In this document: piece by piece, positions 1-8,804 of the stretch
How the letters are laid out: each line of letters starts with the position of its first letter
Position numbering within the stretch: the stretch's first letter is position 1
NCBI GenBank assembly: GCA_004297235.1
Contig: SCUR01000221.1
Span: 1-15,285, forward strand
Reading direction: 5' to 3'
Source: Candidatus Manganitrophaceae bacterium
Lineage (GTDB): Bacteria > Nitrospirota > Nitrospiria > SBBL01 > Manganitrophaceae
Length of the DNA: 15,285 nucleotides
The notes under the pieces: generated by a model
The model's input: the letters and a program-made list of their open reading frames with translations, nothing else
What the model was told of the DNA's origin: nothing
Database searches by the model: none
Program-made: the position numbers and the translations under genes

Positions 1-19
1 CCGATCTGTTCGCATTCAA

Positions 20-2242
20 ATGAAAAGATCCCATCCGAGCAGATCGACCTCCGCTTTCGGCAGGCTCCAAGGAGCGTCTCCTCTACGGCAAGGATATTCT
101 GAAAAAGAAATCCTGGAGAAAGCGGTTCAGGTCGCCAATCCTCATTGGGGAGTTCAGTTCGGGCTCTTTGTCGCGTTTGATCCCGAGCAACCCGTCCCCC
201 TCTGGAGTTCGTCCGGCTCTCCTTTGAAATCCAGGAGGGCGGTGCAGCGAATATCAGCCGAGGCGTCCCTCCTCGATTCGTTGCGAAAAAGAAGAGAGCC
301 CCTTCTTTGGGCCGATTCAGAAACCCCCTCCCTTTTGATCCCTCTTTCCAGAAAACTGCTTCCTTTCGGCGTTTTTTGTTTTGTTCTCAAGCGGGCGGTT
401 TGGAATCGCGCCGATTCCGCGGCCGCGGCGGCGATTGCTTGGCAAGCCGCGGCGGCCATTCGGACCCTGCGCCAACTGCAAGAGAGAGAATCGGCCTTGG
501 CCCGGTGGGGCCGTTTTCGCCGGATTGTTGCCGAAATCTCGGCGGAGCGGCATCTGCCGCAGCTTTTTAGAAAAATTGTGCGCCGGGGGATGGAACTTCT
601 GGATCTCGATTCGGGGGAGATCGCCCTGTGGGATGCGACCCAGGAGCATTTCGTCGTCCGCAGTGCGGCCAATCTGCCGGCCGGCTCCCAGGGTTCGCCC
701 TTCCGAATGGGAGAGGGAATCAGCGGAATGGCCGCCCGGACCGGAAAGACGATCATCTTCCATCGGGAACGATCGCTTCCCGCTTCCCGGGCGGCGAGAA
801 CTCCGCCCTATCCGATCATGATCGGAACGCCGATCCGGATCGGAGACCGCACCCTCGGAGTGCTCACCCTGCATAAAAACTCGGGGAGAAAAAGAATTTC
901 AGAGCAGGATCGGGTTTTCCTGGAAGCGCTGGCGAATCAGTCCGCCATTGCGATCGACGCGGTCGGCGCTTCGGATTCCTATCGAAGGGAATTGATCGCG
1001 TCCGAGGTGCTTCGAAAGACCGGAATCGAGCTCAGCGCCGAATTAGACCGTTCAAGCCTCCTCGATGCGATCTTGCATCGGGGCGCGGCGCTTTCGGGCC
1101 TCGAAGTCGGTTGGCTGGCCCTCTTGGATCCGGAAGGATCTTTGAGGGTGGAAAAGGGAATCCATGTTTCTCCGGGATTTATCGGGAAAAAGATCAAGCT
1201 GGGAGAGGGGTTTGTCGGGAGAGCGGTCCAGGAGCGTAAAATCCTCTCCGTCGATCCCCGGCCGCACGGAGGGGAGCCGCTTTTCGAAGAGGCCCGGCAG
1301 CTTTCTTTGGAAGGGGCCGTTGTGGCCCCGATGATCTGGAAGCGGAAAATCCTGGGGGTGCTCTGTCTGGGAACGCGGGATCCGCGCCGGAGAGTCTCGC
1401 GGCCGGAGCATAAAATTGTCGAAGCGTTTTCCCTGCATGCGGCGGCCTCGCTCGCCAATGTTTTGCTTTTTGAATCGCTTTACAGTGAAAAAGAGCAATA
1501 CCGAAAAAATTTGGAAGCCCGAGTGGAGGAGCTGAACCTTCTGCATGAAGAGCAGGCGCGAAAGGAAAAATTAGCCGCTTTGGGGCAGATCGTCGGGAGC
1601 GTGAATCACGAGCTTCGCCAGCCGCTGGAGGTCATTACGAACGCGGCGTACTATCTGAAAATGCAGCTGGAGCGAAACAATGAATTCGGGCCGGTCAAAA
1701 AGGAATTCGAGCGGTTTCTCGCCATTATTTCGGACGAGTGTAAGTCGGCGACCGATCTGGTCAACGAGCTGCTCGACTTCACGCGGAAAAAAGAGGCGGT
1801 CTCGATCCAGGTCGACATGAACCAGCTTCTGGAGAATCAGCTCCGCAGGGTTCAACTTCCGGAGAAGGTTCGGATCAAGACGAATTTCAGCCGAAAGAGT
1901 CCGGTGGTGTTTATCGATCCGATCCAGGTCTCCCGCGCGCTGAACAATTTTATTCTCAATGGGATTCAGGCGATGACCCAAGGGGGAACGCTTCTTGTCG
2001 CGACCCACGTGACCCGTAAAGCCGTGGAAGTGGTCATCCGCGATACCGGCGAGGGAATCGCCCCGGAGAACATGAGGCGGATCTTCGAGCCGCTCTTTAC
2101 CACGAAAGCGCGCGGGGTGGGACTGGGGCTCGCCCTGGCCAAACAATATCTGGAGGCCAGCCACGGCCAGATCAACGTGGAAAGCAAGGTCGGCGTCGGG
2201 ACCACCTTTCGCGTTTCTTTCCCCCGGCTGCAAGCCGGATAA
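20..2242 (+). CDS. Soluble GAF-domain sensor histidine kinase
   Basis: Cytoplasmic two-component sensor kinase that would autophosphorylate on His and pass the phosphate to an unlinked response regulator. Order seen: a degenerate GAF-like region (about residues 28-150, ending in an Ala-rich helix), a clear GAF (about 170-315), a third GAF (about 330-485), a short coiled coil, then HisKA with the H-box NHELRQPL (His530). The ATPase domain has an N-box (Asn642 to Asn647), G1 motif DTGEG (Asp675) and G2 motif GVGLGL (residues 699-704). There are no membrane segments, so the signal is probably internal, such as a small ligand or redox state bound by GAF. No receiver domain and no regulator gene is adjacent. 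The ATG at 20 has no visible Shine-Dalgarno sequence and the frame stays open to base 2, so the true start may lie left of the window. The family is confident; the ligand is unknown. Confidence 0.9.
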   Translation: MKRSHPSRSTSAFGRLQGASPLRQGYSEKEILEKAVQVANPHWGVQFGLFVAFDPEQPVPLWSSSGSPLKSRRAVQRISAEASLLDSLRKRREPLLWADSETPSLLIPLSRKLLPFGVFCFVLKRAVWNRADSAAAAAIAWQAAAAIRTLRQLQERESALARWGRFRRIVAEISAERHLPQLFRKIVRRGMELLDLDSGEIALWDATQEHFVVRSAANLPAGSQGSPFRMGEGISGMAARTGKTIIFHRERSLPASRAARTPPYPIMIGTPIRIGDRTLGVLTLHKNSGRKRISEQDRVFLEALANQSAIAIDAVGASDSYRRELIASEVLRKTGIELSAELDRSSLLDAILHRGAALSGLEVGWLALLDPEGSLRVEKGIHVSPGFIGKKIKLGEGFVGRAVQERKILSVDPRPHGGEPLFEEARQLSLEGAVVAPMIWKRKILGVLCLGTRDPRRRVSRPEHKIVEAFSLHAAASLANVLLFESLYSEKEQYRKNLEARVEELNLLHEEQARKEKLAALGQIVGSVNHELRQPLEVITNAAYYLKMQLERNNEFGPVKKEFERFLAIISDECKSATDLVNELLDFTRKKEAVSIQVDMNQLLENQLRRVQLPEKVRIKTNFSRKSPVVFIDPIQVSRALNNFILNGIQAMTQGGTLLVATHVTRKAVEVVIRDTGEGIAPENMRRIFEPLFTTKARGVGLGLALAKQYLEASHGQINVESKVGVGTTFRVSFPRLQAG

Positions 2243-2329
2243 CCGGGCGCCGGCCGACGAAAGCCGAGTAGCGTGAACCGCCCTTCTTCTTCCGACGCCT
2301 CCCCTCGATTCAATTGAAATAGAAGTGTC

Positions 2330-2734
2330 TCAGAAGGCGAGTCCGCCGATCAAGCTATAAACGAGAAGCGCAAGAACCACAAATGCCATGACGGCATAAA
2401 GACGGTCGCGCTGATGGGTAAAGGCCAAGGTCAAGAACGCCACCCGCGCGACCGGGGTGGCCATCAACAAAAGGACTCCCAATTGAATCAGGCCCCGGCT
2501 GCGCAGAGAGAGTGCATCGGCGACAATCCCCGAGATGCTGCGCAGATCGCTCGGCTCCCCCTGAAAGCCGCTGTACTGCGGCAACGTGGCGCCGTATCGA
2601 ACCAGGTAAAGGGACCCGCCGATCAGGACGATCGTTGCGGCGAGCATCACCCCCAATCGGAGAAGGTTTCCGACGATCTGTTCGATCCATTGTTCGGTCG
2701 ATCCCTTCTGCAAGACCGCGATTTTCACCTTCAC
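2330..2734 (-). CDS. DUF1634 family membrane protein
   Basis: Small integral membrane protein of 134 residues, assigned to DUF1634 by its pattern of three hydrophobic segments (about residues 27-46, 82-100 and 112-131) and its position. DUF1634 genes are known to sit next to TauE/SafE permeases, and here the GTG start abuts the TGA stop of the TauE gene with no spacer, so translational coupling is likely. The middle loop carries a YSGFQGEPSDLRS segment. A second in-frame GTG two codons further on is an alternative start. It is inferred to be an accessory subunit or stabiliser of the neighbouring anion permease; no catalytic motif is visible and no biochemical role is established for the family. 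It is the last gene of the minus-strand block and faces the histidine kinase gene stop to stop. Confidence 0.8.
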   Translation of the reverse strand: MKVKIAVLQKGSTEQWIEQIVGNLLRLGVMLAATIVLIGGSLYLVRYGATLPQYSGFQGEPSDLRSISGIVADALSLRSRGLIQLGVLLLMATPVARVAFLTLAFTHQRDRLYAVMAFVVLALLVYSLIGGLAF

Positions 2735-3583
2735 TCAGAGGCCCCCGCTTAAGCCTTTGTAGATCATCTCAAACGCCAGCGCCAGAAGGACGACCGTAAA
2801 GAGAATTCGTAGGTCGCGGGGGCGCGCGCAGACCAACCGCCGCGCGCCCAGCAGCGCGCCGGGGAGAACACCCAGCATCACCGGCATCGCGAGCCCGGGG
2901 TCGATATAGCCGAGATGCAGATAAACCCCCGCGCTGGCTGCGGCGGTGACCCCGATCATAAAATTACTCGTGGTGGTGGACACTTTGAAGGGAAGCCGCA
3001 TCGTCTGGTCCATCGCCAGCACTTTCATCGCGCCCGATCCGATTCCGAGCAGCCCCGAAAGCACTCCCGCTCCAAACATCATCGCAAAGCCGGTGGCGAC
3101 GTTTTGCGCCTCATACGATCTTGAACCGACGGCGATCGGGTAGCTCCCATTGAGTTTCAGCCGCATCGCCCAGGGATCGGGCGGCCGACTCTCCCATGGA
3201 ATCTCCCCTTGCTCCTTCCACCTCCGGACGGATAAAAATCCGGAGTAGACAAGAATGATTCCGAAGATCACTGAAATCGAACGGGTGGATAGGATCGAGG
3301 TGGCCACCGCTCCGACCAACGCGCCCAAGGTCGTCGCCACTTCAAGAAAGGTTCCGATGCGGATATTGCTGAATCCCTCTTTGACGTACGCGGCGGAGGC
3401 TCCGGAGGAGGTGGCGATGACGGCGATGAGGGAAGCGCCCGCGGCATAACGAATGTCGACGCCGAACCCCAGAGCCAACATCGGTACGACGACGATGCCT
3501 CCCCCCAGTCCGGTGAGTGATCCCAGAAAACCGGCGACAAGGGAGCCAAGCCAGATCAAAAACGTCCATTCAAGCGTATTCAT
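2735..3583 (-). CDS. TauE/SafE family sulfite/anion permease
   Basis: Integral membrane permease of 282 residues, within the usual 240-300 of the TauE/SafE (formerly DUF81) family, which exports sulfite, sulfoacetate or related anions. The two internally related halves are visible. The first holds GSLTGLGGGIVVVPML near residues 21-36; the second holds GVLSGLLGIGSGAMKV near residues 174-189. These glycine-rich helices are the family signature. A hydrophilic central loop of about 45 residues (RRWKEQGEIPWESRPPDP onward) separates the halves. The ATG at 3583 has only a weak Shine-Dalgarno sequence. The gene follows a 123-bp gap after DUF302, with a possible TATAAT box upstream, and is directly followed by DUF1634. 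The substrate cannot be read from the sequence; sulfite or thiosulfate is an inference from family and context. Confidence 0.9.
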   Translation of the reverse strand: MNTLEWTFLIWLGSLVAGFLGSLTGLGGGIVVVPMLALGFGVDIRYAAGASLIAVIATSSGASAAYVKEGFSNIRIGTFLEVATTLGALVGAVATSILSTRSISVIFGIILVYSGFLSVRRWKEQGEIPWESRPPDPWAMRLKLNGSYPIAVGSRSYEAQNVATGFAMMFGAGVLSGLLGIGSGAMKVLAMDQTMRLPFKVSTTTSNFMIGVTAAASAGVYLHLGYIDPGLAMPVMLGVLPGALLGARRLVCARPRDLRILFTVVLLALAFEMIYKGLSGGL

Positions 3584-3629
3584 TGCTCAATTCGATGCCG
3601 CGGTTTATCGCGCGTTTCACTTAAGATTT

Positions 3630-3660
3630 ATTATAACGCATCCTGCTTGCTCCGGCGTAA
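3630..3660 (-). promoter_or_regulatory. Possible promoter of the TauE-DUF1634 pair
   Basis: On the minus strand a perfect TATAAT lies at 3635-3630, with TTACGC at 3660-3655 as a weak -35 after a long 19-bp spacer. It sits about 47 bp upstream of the TauE start, inside the 123-bp gap after DUF302. The -10 box is good but the -35 and spacing are poor, so this is tentative. Confidence 0.35.
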
Positions 3661-3706
3661 CTATTTATGAAGGGGGGAATTGAAAACCCGAATGGCTTTT
3701 CCGAGA

Positions 3707-4105
3707 TCAGGGTTTCAGCGATTCGATCGCTCGGGCGAGCCGCTCCCGCGCCTGCTTTGCAATGGGTCCGACCGACGGGTTCCCGACGATGGAAAGGGCC
3801 GCTTCCGGATCTTGGGCGGAAACAATCGTCTTTCCCTCTTTCTCATACACGACCACATTGCAGGGGAGGAGCAGGCCGATTTCCGTCTCGGCCGTCAGCG
3901 CCTGATAGGCCAGCTCCGGGTTGCATCCTCCGAGAATGATATATTTTGGAAACTCTCTCCCCAGTTTTTTCTGGAGGGTCTCCTTCACATTAATCTCGGT
4001 GAGGACGCCAAATCCCTCCTTCTTCAGCGCCTCGATGACTCTGGGGACGGTCTCCTCATAAGAGGCATTCACAACCGTCCGTATTCCGTAGTCTTTCCGG
4101 TCCAT
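3707..4105 (-). CDS. DUF302 domain protein
   Basis: Small soluble protein of 132 residues with the hallmark DUF302 motifs: GGCNPELAYQAL (Cys61) and LLLPCNVVVYE (Cys82). The DUF302 domain covers most of the chain. The family has an alpha/beta fold and no firmly established activity; it is often found beside sulfur-metabolism, rhodanese and DUF2892 genes. The two conserved cysteines could bind a thiol, persulfide or metal, but that is inference. No signal peptide is visible, so it is cytoplasmic. The ATG at 4105 is supported by a strong GGAGGG Shine-Dalgarno sequence in the bases just upstream. It follows the RND-DUF2892 block after 133 bp and precedes TauE by 123 bp, so it may be co-transcribed with either or stand alone. 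Confidence 0.88.
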   Translation of the reverse strand: MDRKDYGIRTVVNASYEETVPRVIEALKKEGFGVLTEINVKETLQKKLGREFPKYIILGGCNPELAYQALTAETEIGLLLPCNVVVYEKEGKTIVSAQDPEAALSIVGNPSVGPIAKQARERLARAIESLKP

Positions 4106-4238
4106 CTCACCCTCCGTCTAAAATCCGTTTTGTTGAAGCTCAATCGACAGCCTCATCGTTGCCCTTCTTTAGTCTAAACAGCGAAGCGGAGCGGGCGCAA
4201 GGGGGCTGGAGAGGCCGAATCAGGTCCCCTCTTCTCTG

Positions 4239-4427
4239 TTACTCCCGGACGCCGCACTTCCTCAAGAAGAACATCATTGGGCAGGTTCCGGAAAAAGCCG
4301 ACTGCACCAGATTTCCCCCCACAAACGCGGTGAAGAGAAACCAAAGGGGGCTCACCCAATAACCGAGCGCCACACTGATCAGCACAAACGTGCCGGCAAT
4401 CAATCGAATCCACGCGTTGACATCCAT
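4239..4427 (-). CDS. DUF2892 (YgaP-type) inner membrane protein
   Basis: Very small membrane protein of 62 residues, matching the DUF2892 domain that also forms the membrane part of YgaP-like rhodaneses. Two hydrophobic helices (about residues 7-25 and 28-45) are followed by SGTCPMMFFLRKCGV, the usual C-terminal signature, with Cys49 and Cys58. There is no fused rhodanese domain. The start at 4427 has an ideal AGGAGGTGAAAG Shine-Dalgarno sequence, and the gene begins 19 bp after the RND permease stop, so it belongs to the arsR-RND operon. DUF2892 proteins recur in operons that handle sulfur or persulfide; how this one helps the pump is unknown. The family call is firm, the role is not. Confidence 0.88.
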   Translation of the reverse strand: MDVNAWIRLIAGTFVLISVALGYWVSPLWFLFTAFVGGNLVQSAFSGTCPMMFFLRKCGVRE

Positions 4428-4446
4428 CTTTCACCTCCTCATTTCT

Positions 4447-7400
4447 TTAACCATGCCCCCGAAGGGCGCGTATTCTCGGCTCGACCGGCTCGGAAAGAGC
4501 CGCCTCCTTCTCATCGAGGGTCTCGTTGCTTTTTCCTCGATAAATCGTAAAGTAGAGAAGCGGAATGACCACGAGGGTAAAGAGGGTCGAAGCAAAAATC
4601 CCGAAGATAAACGACCAGGCGAGCCCGGAGAAGATCGGGTCGAGCGTGATCACCCACGATCCGAGCATCGCCGCCCCCGCCGTCAACAAGATCGGCCGAA
4701 GGCGCACGGCGCCGGCCTGGACGATGGCCTCGTCCAGCGGCTTGCCGTCTGATTCCGCCGCCTGGATGAAGTCGATCAGAATAATCGAGTTGCGGATCAC
4801 AATCCCCGCCAGAGCAATCATTCCGATCATCGCCGTGGCGGTAAAAAAGATCGGGTTTTCATACGGGCCGACCGGGCGCGCGAAAAGAAGATTCAATAAA
4901 TAGAAGCCGGGCATAATGCCGATCATCGTCAACGGGATCGCCGCCATCATCACGAGCGGAATACCCAGGGAGCCGGTCCAGGCGACCAGAAGAATGTAGA
5001 TCGCCGCCAGGGCGGCGAAGAAGGCGATCCCCAGATCGCGAAACACATCGACCGTGATCTTCCACTCCCCCTCCCCGGTAAACTTCAGCGCATATCCCTG
5101 CGGCAGCGGCTGCTCTTTGAAGCGGCGAGTCAGGTCGATGATCGCCTCCACCGGACTGCGCCCCGCCGTCTCGCCGGTGACGAAGTGCACCCGCTTCAAG
5201 TCTTTATGATAAATCGATTTGTCTTCAACAACGGTTCGGACGGAAACGAGTTCGGCCAGCGGAAGGCTCTTTCCCTCTGCGTTTCGGATGAAGATCCCGC
5301 GGAAGTCTTCGGGACGTCCCCGCTCTTCCCGGGGGAGCCGAACGATAATGGGGAGAGGATTTCGCTCCGCCGGGCGGTGGACGATCCCCGCCGGGGCCCC
5401 GCCGATCGCCGCCTGCATCGTTCGGGCGATCTCCTCGACCGAGATCCGGTGCAAGGCCGCCTTCTCGGCATCGACATCGAAGTGGATCTTTCCCTGATCC
5501 GCTTCAATCCCGTCATCGACATCGACCACCCCGGCCGTTTCGGTAAAGGCCTGCCGAACCCCCCTCACGACGGAGATCTGCTCCGAAAGGGTCGCATCGA
5601 CCGGCACGGTCACCTCCGCCACCACCCCGGCCAGCACCGGCGGACCGGGGGGCACCTCCACGATTTTGATCCGGGCCCGATAACCTTGGGCGATCTTCTC
5701 CAGGTCGGGACGGAGTCGAAGCGCAATCGCGTGACTTTGCGCCACCCGCCGTATCTTCGGAAGAAGATTGATCCGAAGATCGGCCTGGTTCGCCCTCTGC
5801 CTCAGATCGTAGTGGCGGACAAACCCGTTGAAATCGACGGGGGAGGGGGTTCCGACGTAGATCTGAACGTTCTCCACCTCCGAGACCGTCCGCAAATAAT
5901 CGGTGAAGGCGGCGGCCGCCCGGTCGGTCTCCTCCAGCGGGCTCCCCTCCGGCAGATCGATCAACAGTTGCAGCTCGTTTTTATTGTCGAACGGGAGCAT
6001 CTTCATCGGCACCCAACGCAGTCCGGCCAGGAGAAAGGAGAGGGCGAGCATTGCGATCAGGACCGACCAAAAGAGGCGGCGCCGTTTTCTTCGATGAAGC
6101 AGCGGCATCATGACCCGCCGGTAGATCCGATAGGTCCGGCTTTCCTCCAGCGGCGGGGGGGCCGCTTCCGCTTTGCCGTACTCCCCCTTGAGAAGATGGT
6201 AGGTGGCCCAGGGGGTCACCGTAAAGGCGACGACGAGCGACATCAACATGACGACCGTGATGTTGAACGGCATCGGCCGCATGTAGGGCCCCATCATCCC
6301 GGTGATGAAATACATCGAGAGGAAAGAGAGGATGACGGTGAAGGTCGCCAGGATCGTCGGCGGCCGGACCTCCTCCACCGCCGCCAGCGTCGCCTGAAGC
6401 GGCGGAAGCCGTTTGAGTTTGAAGTGGCGATGGATATTCTCGACATCGACGATCGGGTCATCGACCAGCAGACCGAGCGAGAGGATCAGGGCGAAGAGGG
6501 TCACGCGGTTGATCGTGTATCCCAGGGCGTAATCGGCCAGGAGCGTAATCGCCAAGGTCATCGGGACGGCGAGCGCCACGATCAACGCCTCCCGGGGGCC
6601 GAGCGCCAGCGCAATCAAAACCAGGATCGTCGCAATCGCCAGGAGGAGATGCTTGACCAGATCGTTGACCTTCTCATCGGCGGTCTCTCCGTTGTTCCTC
6701 GCGACCGTCACCTGGACCGCTTCCGGGATCACGGTCCCTTTCAGCGAGTCGGCCTTCCTTAAAATCGCCTCCGCCACCGAAACGGCATTCGACCCCTTCT
6801 GCTTTGCGACCGCCACCATCACCGCCGGCTGCGCGTCGGCATGCTCCTTCCCCGCCTCCGGACCGAAGCCGATTCGGGTGTAGTGGGTCACCTCCTGAGG
6901 ACCGTCGACGACCTCGGCGATATCGCCGACCCGGACGGCTTTGTCCTTCTCGGAACGGATCACGGTGGCGGAAACATCGGCCGCCGAGCGAAGGGTGCTT
7001 CCCCCTTCGAGCAGGAACTGATGTCCTTCTTTTGTGAGATCTCCCAACGGGAGAGAGAGGTTGGCCCCCTGAAGGGCGCGGAAGAGGTCGGTGAGGGTGA
7101 GGCCGTGCGCCGCGAGTGATGCGGGGTTGATCTTGATCTGGACCTGCCGGGCACGGCCGCCGATAACGGAAACCGGTCCCGATTGCGGCACCTCCCGAAG
7201 GCGGACCGCCAGCTCCTCCGCGATTCGCCGAAGCTGATGATCGTCCAGGGCGCTGCTGTGAAGGGCGAGGGTGACGATCGGAATGTCATCCATCTCGCGC
7301 GGTTTAAGGACGATCCCCCGCGCGCCCGGAGGGAGTCGATCGGTGTTCGCGAAGACCTTGTTGTAAACCTTCACCATGCTCCGCTCGCGGTCCTGCCCGA

Positions 7401-7713
7401 CATAAAACCGGACCGTCGCGATGGAACGGCCCGGCCGCGAGATGGAGTAGACATTTTCGACGCCGTCGATCTCCCAAAGAAGCGACTCGACCGGCGTGGT
7501 CACGAGATGCTCGATCTCTTGGGCCGACGCCCCCGGCCACTCCACAACGAGATCGGCCATCGGGACGACGATTTGCGGCTCCTCCTCCCGCGGGGTCGCG
7601 ATCAGCGCGACGGCGCCGGCCAAGAACGAAGCGATGATAAAGAGGACCGACAATTTCGAGGTCAAAAACGTCCGAACGATCTTCGATGTCCATCCGTGAG
7701 GTGTCTCTTGCAT
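4447..7713 (-). CDS. RND efflux pump, inner-membrane permease
   Basis: Proton-driven RND-superfamily efflux permease of 1088 residues, close to the usual 1020-1080, forming the inner-membrane trimer of a tripartite pump. Twelve membrane helices in the RND arrangement are visible: one at the N-terminus, a cluster at about residues 355-560, one near 575, and a C-terminal cluster at about 920-1065, around two large periplasmic porter domains. Helix 4 contains GLLVDDPIVDVEN with adjacent Asp418 and Asp419, the proton-relay pair of the hydrophobe/amphiphile (HAE-like) class; the single-Asp DGAVV form of heavy-metal pumps is absent. TPREEEPQI in the first periplasmic stretch is typical of this subgroup. 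The start lies just past the adaptor's TAG stop, so the two are translationally linked. No outer-membrane channel gene is present, so an unlinked TolC-type partner is expected. The substrate is unknown. Confidence 0.93.
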   Translation of the reverse strand: MQETPHGWTSKIVRTFLTSKLSVLFIIASFLAGAVALIATPREEEPQIVVPMADLVVEWPGASAQEIEHLVTTPVESLLWEIDGVENVYSISRPGRSIATVRFYVGQDRERSMVKVYNKVFANTDRLPPGARGIVLKPREMDDIPIVTLALHSSALDDHQLRRIAEELAVRLREVPQSGPVSVIGGRARQVQIKINPASLAAHGLTLTDLFRALQGANLSLPLGDLTKEGHQFLLEGGSTLRSAADVSATVIRSEKDKAVRVGDIAEVVDGPQEVTHYTRIGFGPEAGKEHADAQPAVMVAVAKQKGSNAVSVAEAILRKADSLKGTVIPEAVQVTVARNNGETADEKVNDLVKHLLLAIATILVLIALALGPREALIVALAVPMTLAITLLADYALGYTINRVTLFALILSLGLLVDDPIVDVENIHRHFKLKRLPPLQATLAAVEEVRPPTILATFTVILSFLSMYFITGMMGPYMRPMPFNITVVMLMSLVVAFTVTPWATYHLLKGEYGKAEAAPPPLEESRTYRIYRRVMMPLLHRRKRRRLFWSVLIAMLALSFLLAGLRWVPMKMLPFDNKNELQLLIDLPEGSPLEETDRAAAAFTDYLRTVSEVENVQIYVGTPSPVDFNGFVRHYDLRQRANQADLRINLLPKIRRVAQSHAIALRLRPDLEKIAQGYRARIKIVEVPPGPPVLAGVVAEVTVPVDATLSEQISVVRGVRQAFTETAGVVDVDDGIEADQGKIHFDVDAEKAALHRISVEEIARTMQAAIGGAPAGIVHRPAERNPLPIIVRLPREERGRPEDFRGIFIRNAEGKSLPLAELVSVRTVVEDKSIYHKDLKRVHFVTGETAGRSPVEAIIDLTRRFKEQPLPQGYALKFTGEGEWKITVDVFRDLGIAFFAALAAIYILLVAWTGSLGIPLVMMAAIPLTMIGIMPGFYLLNLLFARPVGPYENPIFFTATAMIGMIALAGIVIRNSIILIDFIQAAESDGKPLDEAIVQAGAVRLRPILLTAGAAMLGSWVITLDPIFSGLAWSFIFGIFASTLFTLVVIPLLYFTIYRGKSNETLDEKEAALSEPVEPRIRALRGHG

Positions 7714-7715
7714 TT

Positions 7716-8783
7716 CTAATCGCCCCCTCCCACCACTACCTGCTCATTCGGCCGAAGACCGGAGAGCACTTCAATCTCCTCGCCGGCCTCCCGCCCGGTC
7801 TGGACATGGCGGGTGATGACCCTTCCCGCTTCGAGCACTCGGACCGTTTCGAGCTGACCGATCTCGCGAACTGCGCGCTTCGGAACAAACACCCCTTTCG
7901 TGACAGCGCCGGAGAGGAGCAGCCGTCCGAACAGCCCCGAGCGAACCGCGGCGCTCCTCGGGAGGAGGACCTTCACCGTCACCGTCCGGGTTTCCGGATC
8001 GGCGGCCGGAACAATCTCATCGATGGTTCCCTGCATCACCGGCAGGCCGGCGATCTCGACCGGATGAACTTGACCGAGCTGGAGACGTCCCTCTTCGGCC
8101 AGCGGGAGGGCCGTCTCCAAGCGAAAGAGATCGGTCGCATCGAGCGCCAACAACGGACGGCCCGCCGCGGCGAACTCTCCCGGATCGATTTCCCTCCGCG
8201 TCACCCGGCCGTCGAAGGGGGCGGTTACCGTCGTAAAGTCGAGGATCACCTCCGCCGCTTCCCGCTGGCGACGGGCCGCCTCTTCCTCCGCTTGGGCGGT
8301 CTGATAAGCTGCCTCGGCCGCCTCGAATTGCTGTTGGGTGACGACTTCCTCCGTCATCAGCGTCTTCATCCGCTGGTAGGTTGCTTCCGCTTGCTTGCGG
8401 CGGGCCGTGGCCCCCAACCAGGCCGCTTCGGTCTGCTTGAGACGCGCATGGGGCTCCGCTGCATCGAGGCGGACCAGAGGCGTTCCCTTTTTCACAAAAT
8501 CCCCCTGCCGGACCGCCACGTCCACGACACGGGCCGCAACCTGCGCCGAAAGGACCGTCTTGGTTTTCGCCACCACTGTTCCCGGCCAACCCGTGACGGT
8601 CGGACCGTTTCTCTCTTGTGCGGGGACCGTTCTCAGGCCCGAAGTAGAAACCACAGGAGGATTCTTACGGCCCGGAGAAACCCGGTCCCCGCTGAGCCAC
8701 CCCTGGATCCAAGCAAGAAGAAGGACCAGACCGAGTACGCCGATGCTTCCCCCGATCCACCGCGATCTGCGCTCTCTTTTCAT
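7716..8783 (-). CDS. RND efflux pump, periplasmic adaptor (membrane fusion protein)
   Basis: Periplasmic adaptor of 355 residues that would link the downstream RND permease to an outer-membrane channel. Seen in order: an N-terminal membrane anchor (about residues 11-29) after a basic RERRSRW start; the first biotinyl-lipoyl half (about 79-108, with VRQGDFVKKGTPLVRLD); an alpha-helical hairpin rich in Ala, Glu and Gln (about 109-180); the second lipoyl half with VTAPFDGRVTRREIDPGEF (about 186-204); then the beta-barrel and membrane-proximal domains. No lipobox is visible, so it is anchored by the helix rather than by lipid. A GGAGAGAGG Shine-Dalgarno sequence supports the ATG at 8783. The gene starts 21 bp after the arsR stop and ends two bases before the permease ATG. 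The architecture is confident; metal-binding motifs such as a His- or Met-rich C-terminal domain are not seen. Confidence 0.92.
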   Translation of the reverse strand: MKRERRSRWIGGSIGVLGLVLLLAWIQGWLSGDRVSPGRKNPPVVSTSGLRTVPAQERNGPTVTGWPGTVVAKTKTVLSAQVAARVVDVAVRQGDFVKKGTPLVRLDAAEPHARLKQTEAAWLGATARRKQAEATYQRMKTLMTEEVVTQQQFEAAEAAYQTAQAEEEAARRQREAAEVILDFTTVTAPFDGRVTRREIDPGEFAAAGRPLLALDATDLFRLETALPLAEEGRLQLGQVHPVEIAGLPVMQGTIDEIVPAADPETRTVTVKVLLPRSAAVRSGLFGRLLLSGAVTKGVFVPKRAVREIGQLETVRVLEAGRVITRHVQTGREAGEEIEVLSGLRPNEQVVVGGGD

Positions 8784-8804
8784 ACGCCTCTCTCCGACGA
8801 TGCC

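Noticed and set aside
2224..2242. CCGGCT/AGCCGG hairpin at the end of the histidine kinase gene as a terminator
   Set aside because: It lies inside the coding sequence, has only a 6-bp stem and is not followed by a T-run. No convincing terminator was found in the 87-bp convergent gap 2243-2329.
4164..4182. TTTAGTCTAAA near-palindrome upstream of DUF302 as an operator
   Set aside because: It is only 11 bp with an odd centre, unlike the arsR operator, and no convincing promoter could be fitted around it.
5185..6762. 525-codon plus-strand open frame opposite the RND permease
   Set aside because: It lies wholly antisense to a clear RND gene. Its product is low-complexity, rich in Arg, Asp, His and Gly, with no recognisable domain, as expected from GC-rich antisense codons.
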